Part shown: piece by piece, positions 24,997-33,392 of the stretch
How positions within the stretch are numbered: position 1 is the stretch's first letter
How the letters are laid out: each line of letters begins with the position of its first letter
Source: an uncultured Alphaproteobacteria bacterium
GTDB taxonomy: Bacteria > Pseudomonadota > Alphaproteobacteria > RF32 > CAG-239
Length of the DNA: 64,000 nucleotides
Reading direction: 5' to 3'
Assembly (NCBI GenBank): GCA_910587405.1
Contig: CAJUKS010000005.1
Location: 53,517 to 117,516, forward strand
Position numbers and translations under genes: made by a program
The notes under the pieces: generated by a model
What the model was told of the DNA's origin: nothing
What the model saw: the letters and a program-made list of their open reading frames with translations, nothing else
Databases searched by the model: none

Positions 24997-26032
24997 TAAC
25001 CGTTTCTCCTTTTTCGCGCAGTTTTTTCGCCCGCTCGCGGCGTATTTCCACCGGCACTTGCGGCATCAGCGCCGCCGGTGTGCCCGGTCGCTCCGAATAC
25101 GGAAACACATGAAGCCGCTCAATTCCCGCCTCATCCACCAGCTTAAGCGTGTTGGCAAACGCTTCATCGCTTTCGGTCGGAAAACCGCAGATAAAATCGG
25201 CGCCGAACGTTGCTTCCGGTCGCACGGCGCGGATCTTCGAACACAAACTTATAACATCTTCGCGGCAATGACGGCGGCGCATCCTTTTCAACACCAAATT
25301 GTCACCCGACTGCACCGACAAATGAAAATGCGGATAAATGTTTTTATATCTGCCGACCAACGCAATAAACGCCTCATCCACTGCCGCCGGATCCAGCGAC
25401 CCGAACTGCAGCGACGGCAAAGCCGGAAAAGTTTCGACAATCTTACTGACCAGTCCGCTGAACGACGGCCGGTAAGAACACGCGTCAACGCCGGTCAGAC
25501 AGATTTCTTCAAATCCCTGTTCCAGCAAAACGCCGATCTGTCGCAAAACGTCGGCTTCGGGAACCGAACGGTTGTTGCCGCGCGCAAACGGCACAATACA
25601 ATAAGTGCAACGGTGGTCGCATCCCTGCTGAATTTGAACAAATGCCCGCTGCCGCCCTTCAAAGCCGGTAATCAGAAAATCGTCATATTTGTCATAATCA
25701 AAAATATCGCCGACCACCGTCTTTTCGCAAATCTCGCCGACAATATATTTCTCGAGTGCGGCTTTTTCACGGTTTCCCAACACCAAATCCACTTCCGGCA
25801 TGCGGGCAAAAGACTTCGGATTGATCTGAGCGGCGCAACCGGTTACCACGATTTTCGCCTCAGGGTTCTGTTTGCGCAGTTTTCGTACCGTTTGCCGGCA
25901 TTGTCTTTCCGCCTCACGGGTAACCGCGCAGGTGTTGACAATCACCAGGCGTTCCATCCCGGCAAATTTTTCCTTTAAAATTTCAGATTCGTAGCTGTTA
26001 ATCCGACAGCCTAAAGTTACCACTTCAACCAT
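24989..26032 (-). CDS. mtaB: tRNA t6A37 methylthiotransferase MtaB
   Basis: 347 residues from the ATG at 26032 (GAGGA 9 bases before). Radical-SAM enzyme that adds a methylthio group to t6A at position 37 of ANN-decoding tRNAs. Order: N-terminal UPF0004 domain with three cluster Cys (LGCRINSYES, VNTCAVT, VTGCAAQ), radical SAM core with GCDHRCTYC (C-x3-C-x2-C), then the TIM-barrel end. The pattern GCRxNxxES separates MtaB from MiaB and RimO. The C-terminal TRAM domain is missing or very short: the protein ends right after the radical SAM region (REKGETVNG). Confidence 0.9.
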   Translation of the reverse strand: MVEVVTLGCRINSYESEILKEKFAGMERLVIVNTCAVTREAERQCRQTVRKLRKQNPEAKIVVTGCAAQINPKSFARMPEVDLVLGNREKAALEKYIVGEICEKTVVGDIFDYDKYDDFLITGFEGRQRAFVQIQQGCDHRCTYCIVPFARGNNRSVPEADVLRQIGVLLEQGFEEICLTGVDACSYRPSFSGLVSKIVETFPALPSLQFGSLDPAAVDEAFIALVGRYKNIYPHFHLSVQSGDNLVLKRMRRRHCREDVISLCSKIRAVRPEATFGADFICGFPTESDEAFANTLKLVDEAGIERLHVFPYSERPGTPAALMPQVPVEIRRERAKKLREKGETVNG

Positions 26033-26155
26033 TGTCTTTTTCCTCATAACTCGCCTGAATATAGGTAATAATTCCCGACTTGGCAAGCATAAACGGCTTT
26101 GAGGTTAAATAAGCGTCCCGGCAAACTTTCCGGCCGCATCGCTCCATATCGCTTT

Positions 26156-26950
26156 CTACGGCATAACCCGGCTTTCGATATCCTTGAAATACTGAACGTT
26201 TTCCGACTTCAGTTCACTGGTGGCGGCTTCGTCGCAAACCACAATGCCGTAACGATGCATCTGCAAAATGCTGACCGGCCACATATGGTTGATCCCGCAT
26301 TCCACCGCATGATGAAGTGCCCGTGCCTTTTTGGGACCGGTAACCAATATCATAACTTCTTCGGCATCCATAATAGTGCCGACGCCGACCGTCAGCGCCA
26401 TTGTCGGCACTTGGCTTTCGTCACCGTCAAAAAAGCGCGAATTTGCTTTGATTGTATCCTTGGTCAAAGTTTTAACCCGAGTGCGCGAAGATAAAGAAGA
26501 AGCAGGTTCGTTAAATGCAATATGTCCGTCCTCGCCAACCCCGCCGATAAACAGATTAATCTTCCCGTAGCGACGGATTTTTTCTTCATATTCGGCACAT
26601 TCTTTGCCGAAATCGCGGGTCATACCGTTCAAAATATTAATGTTTTCGGGACGAATATCAATATGTTTGAAAAAGTTTTCTTCCATAAAATAGTGATAGC
26701 TCTGCGGATGCGCCGGCGGCAGTCCGATATATTCGTCCATATTAAAAGTCACCACATTTTCAAAAGAAAGTTTTCCTTCTTTTACCATCTCGATCAGGTG
26801 CCGATACATCCCGAGCGGCGTCGAACCGGTCGGCAGCCCCAAAACAAACGGTCGTGTTTTGGTCGGCCGAAAAGCCTTAATTTTAAAGGCCACATAATTG
26901 GCCGCCCACAAAGAACATTCGTCATAGTCGTTTTTGATAATCACTCTCAT
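26156..26950 (-). CDS. nagB: glucosamine-6-phosphate deaminase
   Basis: 264 residues. Converts glucosamine-6-phosphate to fructose-6-phosphate and ammonia. Family marks: GLPTGSTPLGMY near 38 (phosphate loop), NMDEYIGL with the catalytic Asp, and GGVGEDGHIAFNEP with the active-site Asp-x-His pair. Its start overlaps the nagA stop by 4 bp (ATGA), so the two are translationally coupled. With NagA it channels amino sugars into glycolysis. Confidence 0.96.
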   Translation of the reverse strand: MRVIIKNDYDECSLWAANYVAFKIKAFRPTKTRPFVLGLPTGSTPLGMYRHLIEMVKEGKLSFENVVTFNMDEYIGLPPAHPQSYHYFMEENFFKHIDIRPENINILNGMTRDFGKECAEYEEKIRRYGKINLFIGGVGEDGHIAFNEPASSLSSRTRVKTLTKDTIKANSRFFDGDESQVPTMALTVGVGTIMDAEEVMILVTGPKKARALHHAVECGINHMWPVSILQMHRYGIVVCDEAATSELKSENVQYFKDIESRVMP

Positions 26951-28107
26951 AATTTTTTCTCCCGTATAAATTTGCCGCCGGCCATTGTATCAACCAGGTT
27001 AAAGTTCTTGTCCATAATAATCAGATCGGCGTCATATCCGGGAACAATCATTCCCTTGCCCGCCTGTTTCATAATCTGCGCCGGATTGACCGACGCCATC
27101 CGGATTGCATCTTCCGGACTGACGCCATATTCGATCAAATTGCGAAAACCGTCGTACAGCGTAATCCCCGAACCGATAATCACTTCATCGGCCTTGCGCT
27201 TGAAACATTTGTCAAAATAAAAATCGGCGTCCGCCGGCGGTTCGGCATGGGCATATTTCAAAGCGTCGCTGATCAAAACCAACTTGCCGATCGGCTTGCT
27301 TTGCATCAGCAGCTTGATCAAATTCGGGTTGGTATGAACGCCGTCACCGATAAACTCGCACGAAATCTCCGCATGAATCAGCCCGGCCCCCACCACGCCC
27401 GGTTCGCGATGATGCAACGGCCGCATCGCATTGAACATGTGGGTCAAATGCATAATGTTAACCTGCATCCCTTCAATCATCTGTTCATATGTGGCATCGG
27501 TGTGCCCGGCCTGCAGGATAATGCCGCGTTCAATACAATAAAGCGCCAGTTCCCGCATATTTTTCAATTCCGGCGCCACCGTCATATTGATAATTTTGCC
27601 CCGCGCCGCTTTATAAATACGCTCCATCAGCCCCAAATCAACCGGAGATATGCCCTCCGCCAGCTGACCGCCGATTCGCGCCGGCGACAAAAACGGCCCC
27701 TCGAGATGAATCCCCAAAATCTGCGCGCCGTTTTCACGGCCCATTGCTTTCAAAACGGCCTTGATTTTTTTCATCAGATCCGCTTCGGGAGTTGCACCGA
27801 TGGTCGGAATAAACGAGGTTATGCCGTACCTTGCCAAAAAAGAAGACATTCCGAGAATTGAACGGTAGTCGCCGTCATCGGTGCTGAAACCGCCGCTGCC
27901 GTGAATATGCGTATCCATAAAACCCGGAATCACGTTGGCACCGAGCAAATCAATTACCCGCACTTTGGAAGAAAACTTTTTTTGCTGAAACCTTTTTTCG
28001 TTATAGACATCGGCAATTTTGCCGTCCTTGATATAAATCGCACAGTTCTTCATGACCGAAAAACCGGTATATACATTCGCATTATGCAGACATACGGCGT
28101 CATCCAT
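26947..28107 (-). CDS. nagA: N-acetylglucosamine-6-phosphate deacetylase
   Basis: 386 residues, amidohydrolase fold. Removes the acetyl group from GlcNAc-6-phosphate ahead of NagB. PGFMDTHIHGSGG gives the metal-binding H-x-H, HLEGPFLSP the metal Glu, HTDATYEQM and HMFNAM further His ligands, and LISDAL the catalytic Asp. No transporter or regulator gene is adjacent, so the substrate may come from cell-wall recycling or from uptake genes elsewhere. GGAG lies 9 bases before the ATG. Confidence 0.96.
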   Translation of the reverse strand: MDDAVCLHNANVYTGFSVMKNCAIYIKDGKIADVYNEKRFQQKKFSSKVRVIDLLGANVIPGFMDTHIHGSGGFSTDDGDYRSILGMSSFLARYGITSFIPTIGATPEADLMKKIKAVLKAMGRENGAQILGIHLEGPFLSPARIGGQLAEGISPVDLGLMERIYKAARGKIINMTVAPELKNMRELALYCIERGIILQAGHTDATYEQMIEGMQVNIMHLTHMFNAMRPLHHREPGVVGAGLIHAEISCEFIGDGVHTNPNLIKLLMQSKPIGKLVLISDALKYAHAEPPADADFYFDKCFKRKADEVIIGSGITLYDGFRNLIEYGVSPEDAIRMASVNPAQIMKQAGKGMIVPGYDADLIIMDKNFNLVDTMAGGKFIREKKL

Positions 28108-28300
28108 GCCCTAACACTCCATAATTTTTACAACTGTCATTATGACGTGACCGTCCGCTTTTGTAAAGCGCAAAAGATCGGAAAAAAATATTTTGTTTAA
28201 GAGATCTTCCCTGTAACAAACTTTCCCTCAACTTCTGCAAAATACAACTTTTGTTCGCTCCCCTCCCAAAGCGGCTTGGGAAACATAACCTTCAAACCGC

Positions 28301-28339
28301 AAAAAAAAGAGCGGTCTTTCACAGACAGCTCTTTTTTTT
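28301..28339 (-). terminator. intrinsic terminator (bidirectional)
   Basis: AAAAAAAAGAGC (28301-28312) and GCTCTTTTTTTT (28328-28339), with an inner GTCT/AGAC stem. Both strands end in T8. It serves the minus-strand gene ending at 28356. Confidence 0.85.
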
Positions 28340-28355
28340 CATCGTTGCATACAGC

Positions 28356-28676
28356 TTATCGCTTCCAGCCCTTCATCCGGAAAACCGAACGCACAAAGTC
28401 CGCATATTGTCGCAGATCGGGCAGGAACCACAACAAGAAGGCTAAAACGAACAGTGCGCCGGAAATGTAAAAACTCCACAGCGGAATCTCCACAAACAGC
28501 CAGACCAGACCGACACATACATGTGCAATTGTCGTATATTCATACAGTTTTTTTGCACAAACATAGCAAATATGCCAGCCGCCGGACCACCGGTTGTCAC
28601 TCAACTGAAAAACTAAAGTGACAAAACTGAATACGAATGCCAGCAAAAAGCAAATAAGCATCATCACAAAGTTCAT
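28356..28676 (-). CDS. small integral membrane protein, 106 residues
   Basis: Three hydrophobic segments (about 2-24, 48-66 and 70-88) with a basic C-terminus (RSVFRMKGWKR), so the tail is probably cytosolic. Two Cys (HICYVC) lie in the loop after TM1. No family recognised. It has its own promoter and terminator. The ATG follows an AT-rich leader without a Shine-Dalgarno. Confidence 0.65.
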   Translation of the reverse strand: MNFVMMLICFLLAFVFSFVTLVFQLSDNRWSGGWHICYVCAKKLYEYTTIAHVCVGLVWLFVEIPLWSFYISGALFVLAFLLWFLPDLRQYADFVRSVFRMKGWKR

Positions 28677-28710
28677 AGGCTTTAATTTTAATAATTATTC
28701 AACATTTGTA

Positions 28711-28739
28711 ATTTTAGACACAAAAATCATAAAAAGCAA
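28711..28739 (-). promoter_or_regulatory. promoter of the 106-residue membrane protein gene
   Basis: Minus strand: -35 TTGCTT (28734-28739), 17-bp spacer, -10 TAAAAT (28711-28716), 35 bases before the ATG. Confidence 0.6.
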
Positions 28740-28746
28740 TAATTTT

Positions 28747-28917
28747 TTAAAATCGTTCCTCCCTCTCCGTCGATTCCAACCGTCCTTTCTCTTCCACTCC
28801 TGCCTGTTCTGCTCCTCTCTTTACCGACCGCTTTCCTCTTTTTCTTCCTGCCTGTTCTGCTCCTCTCTTTACCGACCCATTTTCTCCTTTTTCTTTATCT
28901 TCCCCTTTACTCTCCAT
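28747..28917 (-). CDS. doubtful 56-residue highly charged frame in the purine tract
   Basis: An ATG at 28915-28917, preceded by a run of G and AAAGGG, opens 56 Lys/Glu/Gly/Arg-rich codons with the decapeptide SVKRGAEQAG repeated 16 codons apart. The frame is open a further ~50 codons upstream without a good start. A purine-rich strand rarely forms stop codons, so openness is weak evidence; listed only because the 48-bp repeat keeps the frame. Confidence 0.12.
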   Translation of the reverse strand: MESKGEDKEKGENGSVKRGAEQAGRKRGKRSVKRGAEQAGVEEKGRLESTEREERF

Positions 28918-29210
28918 CCCTTTCCCCCCCTGGCGCCTATCCTCTACTCTCTTTCCTTTGTCTGCCGTCTGTTTTTCTCCGTTTGCCGCCCCTTGTTCTC
29001 TTCTTTTGCTGTTCTTCGCCTCCTTCAGCCCCGGTCCTCTTTTCAGTTTTCTCTCCTCCTGTCCGCCGCTTGCCTCAACATTCCTCCGCCCCTGCCCCCG
29101 TTTTTCCTCTTATCATCGCCGGCCGTTTTTCCTTTTCCCTGTCTCTCCCTTTTTCCGCACCCCGCTCACCATTTCTCCGCTTTCATACAATACAAAATCG
29201 AACAGTACGT
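28756..29210. repeat. ~455-bp polypyrimidine/polypurine strand-asymmetric tract
   Basis: The plus strand is overwhelmingly C and T (T and C runs such as TTTCCCCCCC), the minus strand A and G. No gene is supported inside it. It lies between the small membrane gene promoter and the nifJ terminator, so it is transcribed from neither as far as can be seen. Long open frames on both strands here follow from the composition. Such tracts can form triplex DNA or arise by slippage. Confidence 0.75.
28799..28877. repeat. two direct 31-bp repeats, 48-bp period
   Basis: Two exact copies of a 31-bp unit beginning CCTGCCTGTTCTGCTCC, at 28799-28829 and 28847-28877, separated by a similar pyrimidine-rich spacer. 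It marks a local duplication in the pyrimidine tract. Confidence 0.85.
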
Positions 29211-29268
29211 TTCTTTTTCCCATCATTGAGCGCAGCAGCCGACAAACAATACCCGCCGTTTTAAAACT

Positions 29269-29300
29269 AAAAAAGCACCTCCGAAGAGGTGCTTTTTTTT
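29269..29300 (-). terminator. intrinsic terminator of nifJ
   Basis: Stem GCACCTC (29275-29281), loop CGAA, GAGGTGC (29286-29292), flanked by A6 and T8, so T-tracts exist on both strands. It lies just beyond the nifJ stop at 29311. Confidence 0.9.
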
Positions 29301-29310
29301 GCAGGTTGGC

Positions 29311-32300
29311 TTATTCGGCTGCAGAAGGATCGTTTTCTTCAACCTTGTATTCGGCCATGTGCTCCAGCAGGCTGCGTTTTTCCTTAACGTTTTCCTGAGC
29401 CTTGTTAAGCAAGGTCTCATAACGTTCCGGATTCATCTTGTTAACAACCTGGAACCGCGTTTCGTTCGACATATAGTCGGACAACGGTTTCGTCGGCGCT
29501 TTAGAATCCAGCATCAGCGGCGCTTTGCCCTCACGGATGTTTTCCGGATTGTAGCGGTACAACGGCCAGCTGCCGGTTTCAACCGCATTCTTCTGGTGTT
29601 CCAGACCGTCCGCAAGGTTAAAGCCCTGAGCAATACAGTGCGAGTAGGCGATAATCAGCGACGGACCATCAAAAGCCTCTGCTTCGTTCAAAGCCTTGAT
29701 CGTCTGCATATCGTTGGCACCGACCGAAATCTGAGCCACATACACGTTACCGTAAGACATCGCAATCATACCAAGGTCTTTCTTCGGCAAAGCCTTACCG
29801 GCGGTTGCAAACTTGGCCGACGCGCCCATCGGGGTCGCTTTCGACTGCTGTCCGCCGGTATTGGAGTAAACGCCGGTATCCATAACCATGATATTGATGT
29901 TTTTGCCGGAAGCGATCGCATGATCCAAACCGCCGAAACCGATATCATAGGCCCAGCCGTCACCGCCCAAGATCCAAACCGACTTCTTAATCAGATAATC
30001 GGCCAGTTCGTTCAAATGCTTGGCTTCTGCACTGTCCAGAGCCGCCAGTCTGTCGCGCAGAGCTTTGACGTTGGCGCGCTGGTCATCGATTTCAACATCG
30101 GTTGCCTGCGGATTGCTCAAGATTTTTTCAACCAACTCGGCACCGATCTGGTCTTTCAGTTCTTCCAGCAGTTTTTTGGCAAAAGCCGTCTGCTGGTCAA
30201 TTGAAAATCTCATTCCCAAACCAAATTCGGCATTGTCTTCAAACAGCGAGTTTGCCCAAGCCGGACCATGACCTTTTTCGTCTTTGGCATAAGGTGTGGT
30301 CGGCAGGTTGCCCGAATAAATCGAAGAACATCCGGTTGCATTGGCAACAACCATCCGGTCGCCGAACAACTGGGTCAGCAACTTGACATACGGCGTTTCG
30401 CCGCAGCCGCCGCAAGCGCCCGAGAATTCGAATAACGGCTGAATCATCTGTGTGGTCTTGGGCAGGTTCTTGGCAACTTCAGTACGTTTAACGTACGGCA
30501 GCGTTTCAAAGAACTTCCAGTTCGCAACCTGTTGTTCCAAATGATTTTCGATATGATCCATGTTGATGGCTTTTTTCGCCGGATCTTCCTTATTTTTGGC
30601 CGGGCAGGCAGAAACACACAGACCGCAGCCGGTGCAATCTTCCGGCGAAATTTGCAGAATAAACTGCTTGCCGGCAAATTCCTTGCCTTTGTACGGCGCC
30701 GATTTAAAGCCGGCCGGTGCGTTTTTCAGTTCTTCTTCCGAAGCAACTTTCATACGGATCACACCGTGCGGGCAAACCAGCGAACACTTGCCGCACTGAA
30801 TACAGGTGGCCGGATCCCAAACCGGAATTTCGGTCGCAATGCAGCGTTTTTCATACTGAGTGGTTCCGGTCGGCCATGTACCGTCGACAACTTCCGCAAA
30901 AGCAGATACCGGAAGCTGATCGCCGCGGTCGGCAATCAATTCGGCCGTCAGCTTCTGAACAAATTCGGGAGCGTTGGCCGGAACCGGCGCCTGACGGTTG
31001 AAAGTCGAGGTAACCGTTGCCGGATATTCAACTTTGTGCAGGTGAGCCAGAGACGCATCAACCGCGGCAAAGTTCTTTTGAACAATGGCATCGCCCTTCT
31101 TGCTGTAGGTCTTTTTAATGGCGTTCTTAATCTGCGCAATCGCTTCGTCTTTGGGCAGAATGTTCGAAATGGCAAAGAAACAAGCCTGCATAATGGTGTT
31201 AATGCGCTGTCCCATACCGGTTTCGCGAGCAACTTCTACCGCATTGATGGTATAAAAGTTCAGTTTCTTGTCGATAATTTCCTGCTGAACTTCGCGCGGC
31301 AGATGATTCCAAACTTCCGAAGCCGCATACGGTGCATTGAGCAGGAAAGTCGCGCCCGGTTTGGCAATTTTCAGAATGTCAACCTTGTTCATGAAGGGGA
31401 ACTGGTGACAGGCTACAAAATCTGCTTTATTGATCAAATAAGCCGACTTGATCGGATTGTCGGAAAAACGCAGGTGCGAAGTGGTCATCGAACCGGACTT
31501 GCGGGAGTCATACACAAAATAACCCTGCCCGTATTTACCGGCATCTTCGGCAATGATCTTAATCGAGTTTTTGTTGGCCCCTACGGTACCGTCGGCGCCC
31601 AAACCGTAAAATACGGCACGAACGACGTCTTTCGGTTCGGTATCAATTGAATCGTCAAAAGCCAGCGACTTGTGGGTTACGTCATCGGTAATGCCGACGG
31701 CAAAACCGTTAATCGGTTTGGCGGCAAACCCGTTGTCAAATACGGCTTTGACCATACCCGGGGTAAATTCTTTGGACGACAGGCCGTAACGACCGCCGAC
31801 AACTTTCGGCATCTGGGCAATCGCGCCGTTGGCAAACGCCTGGGTCAACGTTGCAACAACATCCAGATACAACGGTTCGCCGATCGAACCCGATTCTTTG
31901 GTACGGTCAAGAACCGAAACCACTTTAACCGACTTCGGCAAGGCCTTGAGGAAAGATTTTTCCGGGAACGGACGATACAGGTGAACTTTCAAAACGCCGA
32001 GCTTGGCACCCTGAGCATTCAGATAGTTAATGGTTTCTTCAACCGTTTCGGCGCCCGAACCCATAATAACGATAACCTGTTCGGCATCTTCGGCGCCGGT
32101 ATAGTCAACGATGTGATACTGACGGCCGGAAATCTTGGCAAACTTGTCCATTTCCTCCGCAACAATTCCTTCAACCTTGTCATAGAAAGGATTGCAGGCT
32201 TCGCGACCCTGGAAGAACACGTCGGGGTTCTGAGCGGTACCGCGGATAACCGGAGCTTCCGGGCGCAGAGCGTGCTTGGCGTTGAAAGAATAATCCACGC

Positions 32301-32892
32301 CTTCCAGCATCGCTTTCAAATCGTCATCGGAAAGCACTTTGATTTTCTTAATTTCGTGAGAAGTACGGAAACCGTCAAAGAAATGCATGAACGGAACACG
32401 CGAACGCAGAGTCGAAGTCTGGGCAATCGCGGCCATATCGTGAGCTTCCTGCACCGAGTTGGAACACAGCATTGCAAAACCGGTCTGACGGCAGCTCATC
32501 ACGTCGGTATGATCGCCGAAAATCGACAAGGCATGATAAGCCAGCGAACGCGCGGCAACATGCATGACAAACGGCGACAGTTCGCCGGCGATTTTGTACA
32601 TGTTCGGGATCATCAGCAACAGTCCCTGCGAAGCGGTAAAGGTGGTGGTCAGTGCACCGGCCTGAACAGAACCGTGGCAGGCACCGGCAGCACCGGCTTC
32701 CGACTGCATTTCCTGAACTTCGGGCACAATCCCCCACAGGTTTTTCTGCTTGGCGGCAGACCATGCGTCAGCCCATTCGCCCATCGGCGACGACGGGGTA
32801 ATCGGATAAATAACGCATACTTCGTTCATACGATGGGCAACCGAAGCGGCGGCTTCGTTACCGTCCATCATTTTCATTTTCACTTCTGACAT
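29311..32892 (-). CDS. nifJ: pyruvate:ferredoxin (flavodoxin) oxidoreductase, single-chain
   Basis: 1193 residues, full length for the homodimeric enzyme. Oxidises pyruvate with CoA to acetyl-CoA and CO2, reducing ferredoxin or flavodoxin; typical of anaerobic metabolism. Order: pyrimidine-binding domain I (YPITPSSPMGEWAD), domain II, CoA/domain III, a two-cluster ferredoxin insert (CIQCGKCSLVCP and CTGCGLCVSACP, near 705 and 760), then the TPP domain with GACGGCGETPYVKL, ATGCSSIYSGN and GDGWAYDIG. Cys for the third cluster are visible there too. AAGGAA precedes the ATG. An inverted repeat sits in its upstream region. Confidence 0.97.
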   Translation of the reverse strand: MSEVKMKMMDGNEAAASVAHRMNEVCVIYPITPSSPMGEWADAWSAAKQKNLWGIVPEVQEMQSEAGAAGACHGSVQAGALTTTFTASQGLLLMIPNMYKIAGELSPFVMHVAARSLAYHALSIFGDHTDVMSCRQTGFAMLCSNSVQEAHDMAAIAQTSTLRSRVPFMHFFDGFRTSHEIKKIKVLSDDDLKAMLEGVDYSFNAKHALRPEAPVIRGTAQNPDVFFQGREACNPFYDKVEGIVAEEMDKFAKISGRQYHIVDYTGAEDAEQVIVIMGSGAETVEETINYLNAQGAKLGVLKVHLYRPFPEKSFLKALPKSVKVVSVLDRTKESGSIGEPLYLDVVATLTQAFANGAIAQMPKVVGGRYGLSSKEFTPGMVKAVFDNGFAAKPINGFAVGITDDVTHKSLAFDDSIDTEPKDVVRAVFYGLGADGTVGANKNSIKIIAEDAGKYGQGYFVYDSRKSGSMTTSHLRFSDNPIKSAYLINKADFVACHQFPFMNKVDILKIAKPGATFLLNAPYAASEVWNHLPREVQQEIIDKKLNFYTINAVEVARETGMGQRINTIMQACFFAISNILPKDEAIAQIKNAIKKTYSKKGDAIVQKNFAAVDASLAHLHKVEYPATVTSTFNRQAPVPANAPEFVQKLTAELIADRGDQLPVSAFAEVVDGTWPTGTTQYEKRCIATEIPVWDPATCIQCGKCSLVCPHGVIRMKVASEEELKNAPAGFKSAPYKGKEFAGKQFILQISPEDCTGCGLCVSACPAKNKEDPAKKAINMDHIENHLEQQVANWKFFETLPYVKRTEVAKNLPKTTQMIQPLFEFSGACGGCGETPYVKLLTQLFGDRMVVANATGCSSIYSGNLPTTPYAKDEKGHGPAWANSLFEDNAEFGLGMRFSIDQQTAFAKKLLEELKDQIGAELVEKILSNPQATDVEIDDQRANVKALRDRLAALDSAEAKHLNELADYLIKKSVWILGGDGWAYDIGFGGLDHAIASGKNINIMVMDTGVYSNTGGQQSKATPMGASAKFATAGKALPKKDLGMIAMSYGNVYVAQISVGANDMQTIKALNEAEAFDGPSLIIAYSHCIAQGFNLADGLEHQKNAVETGSWPLYRYNPENIREGKAPLMLDSKAPTKPLSDYMSNETRFQVVNKMNPERYETLLNKAQENVKEKRSLLEHMAEYKVEENDPSAAE

Positions 32893-32931
32893 TTTATTTC
32901 CTTGTTAATGTTAACCATGTTTAGAAAAAAA

Positions 32932-32960
32932 TTTCTGCCATTCCTATACCACGGCAGAAA
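32932..32960 (-). promoter_or_regulatory. inverted repeat upstream of nifJ, possible operator
   Basis: TTTCTGCC (32932-32939) and GGCAGAAA (32953-32960), 13 bases apart, 40 bases before the nifJ ATG. On the minus strand the gap holds TATAGG, a possible -10 box, so a bound repressor would block initiation. No -35 at the correct spacing is clear. Confidence 0.35.
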
Positions 32961-33072
32961 GCAAAAATCTATCAAAAAATAACAAATTTGAAGATATTTT
33001 TATTTGTTAACCTATTCTTTGTACTTTTTTTCTAATATGATAAAAAACTGAAACATACGAGAGACAACGCCA

Positions 33073-33360
33073 ATGAAAAACAACCTGTCCGCCCTCATTT
33101 TTGTCCTGCTTGCTGCCGGCTGTTCCGCCGCGCCGGTTGACAAAACCCCACAAACGCAAAACGGCAAACTCTATTCCTGTATGCTGGAACGTTTTCACGA
33201 ATTGAAAGACGACGGCACGCTGACTCAAACGAGCGACGACTGGGCTTTGGCCGGCGAAATCCAGCAGCAATGCATCCGCAGGCTTGACATGCCCGCAGAC
33301 AACTTTAACACTTTGCAGGGAATGAACGTCGGCGTCAGCATGATCAGATCCATGCGCTGA
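33073..33360 (+). CDS. small lipoprotein, 95 residues
   Basis: Signal peptide with lipobox LLAAGC puts the lipidated Cys at residue 17. The mature part (about 78 residues) has two further Cys (YSCMLERF, QQCIRRL) that could pair. No family recognised. GAGAGA lies 10-15 bases before the ATG. Divergent from nifJ and followed by a convergent HAD gene. Confidence 0.7.
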   Translation: MKNNLSALIFVLLAAGCSAAPVDKTPQTQNGKLYSCMLERFHELKDDGTLTQTSDDWALAGEIQQQCIRRLDMPADNFNTLQGMNVGVSMIRSMR

Positions 33361-33392
33361 GTTTTACCGCCTCACAGGGCCCGGAGCAAGGC

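Noticed and set aside
24809..25978. 389-codon plus-strand frame
   Set aside because: Antisense to ftsY and mtaB, both certain.
28799..28877. Two direct repeats that might be a CRISPR array
   Set aside because: Only two copies, no palindrome, spacer of similar composition to the repeat, and no cas gene in the window.
28618..29398. Several long plus-strand open frames, Ser/Phe/Leu/Pro-rich
   Set aside because: They lie in the pyrimidine-only tract, where stop codons (TAA, TAG, TGA) rarely form; no start signal or protein-like pattern.
31672..32889. 405-codon plus-strand frame
   Set aside because: Antisense shadow of nifJ, with no ribosome site or motif.
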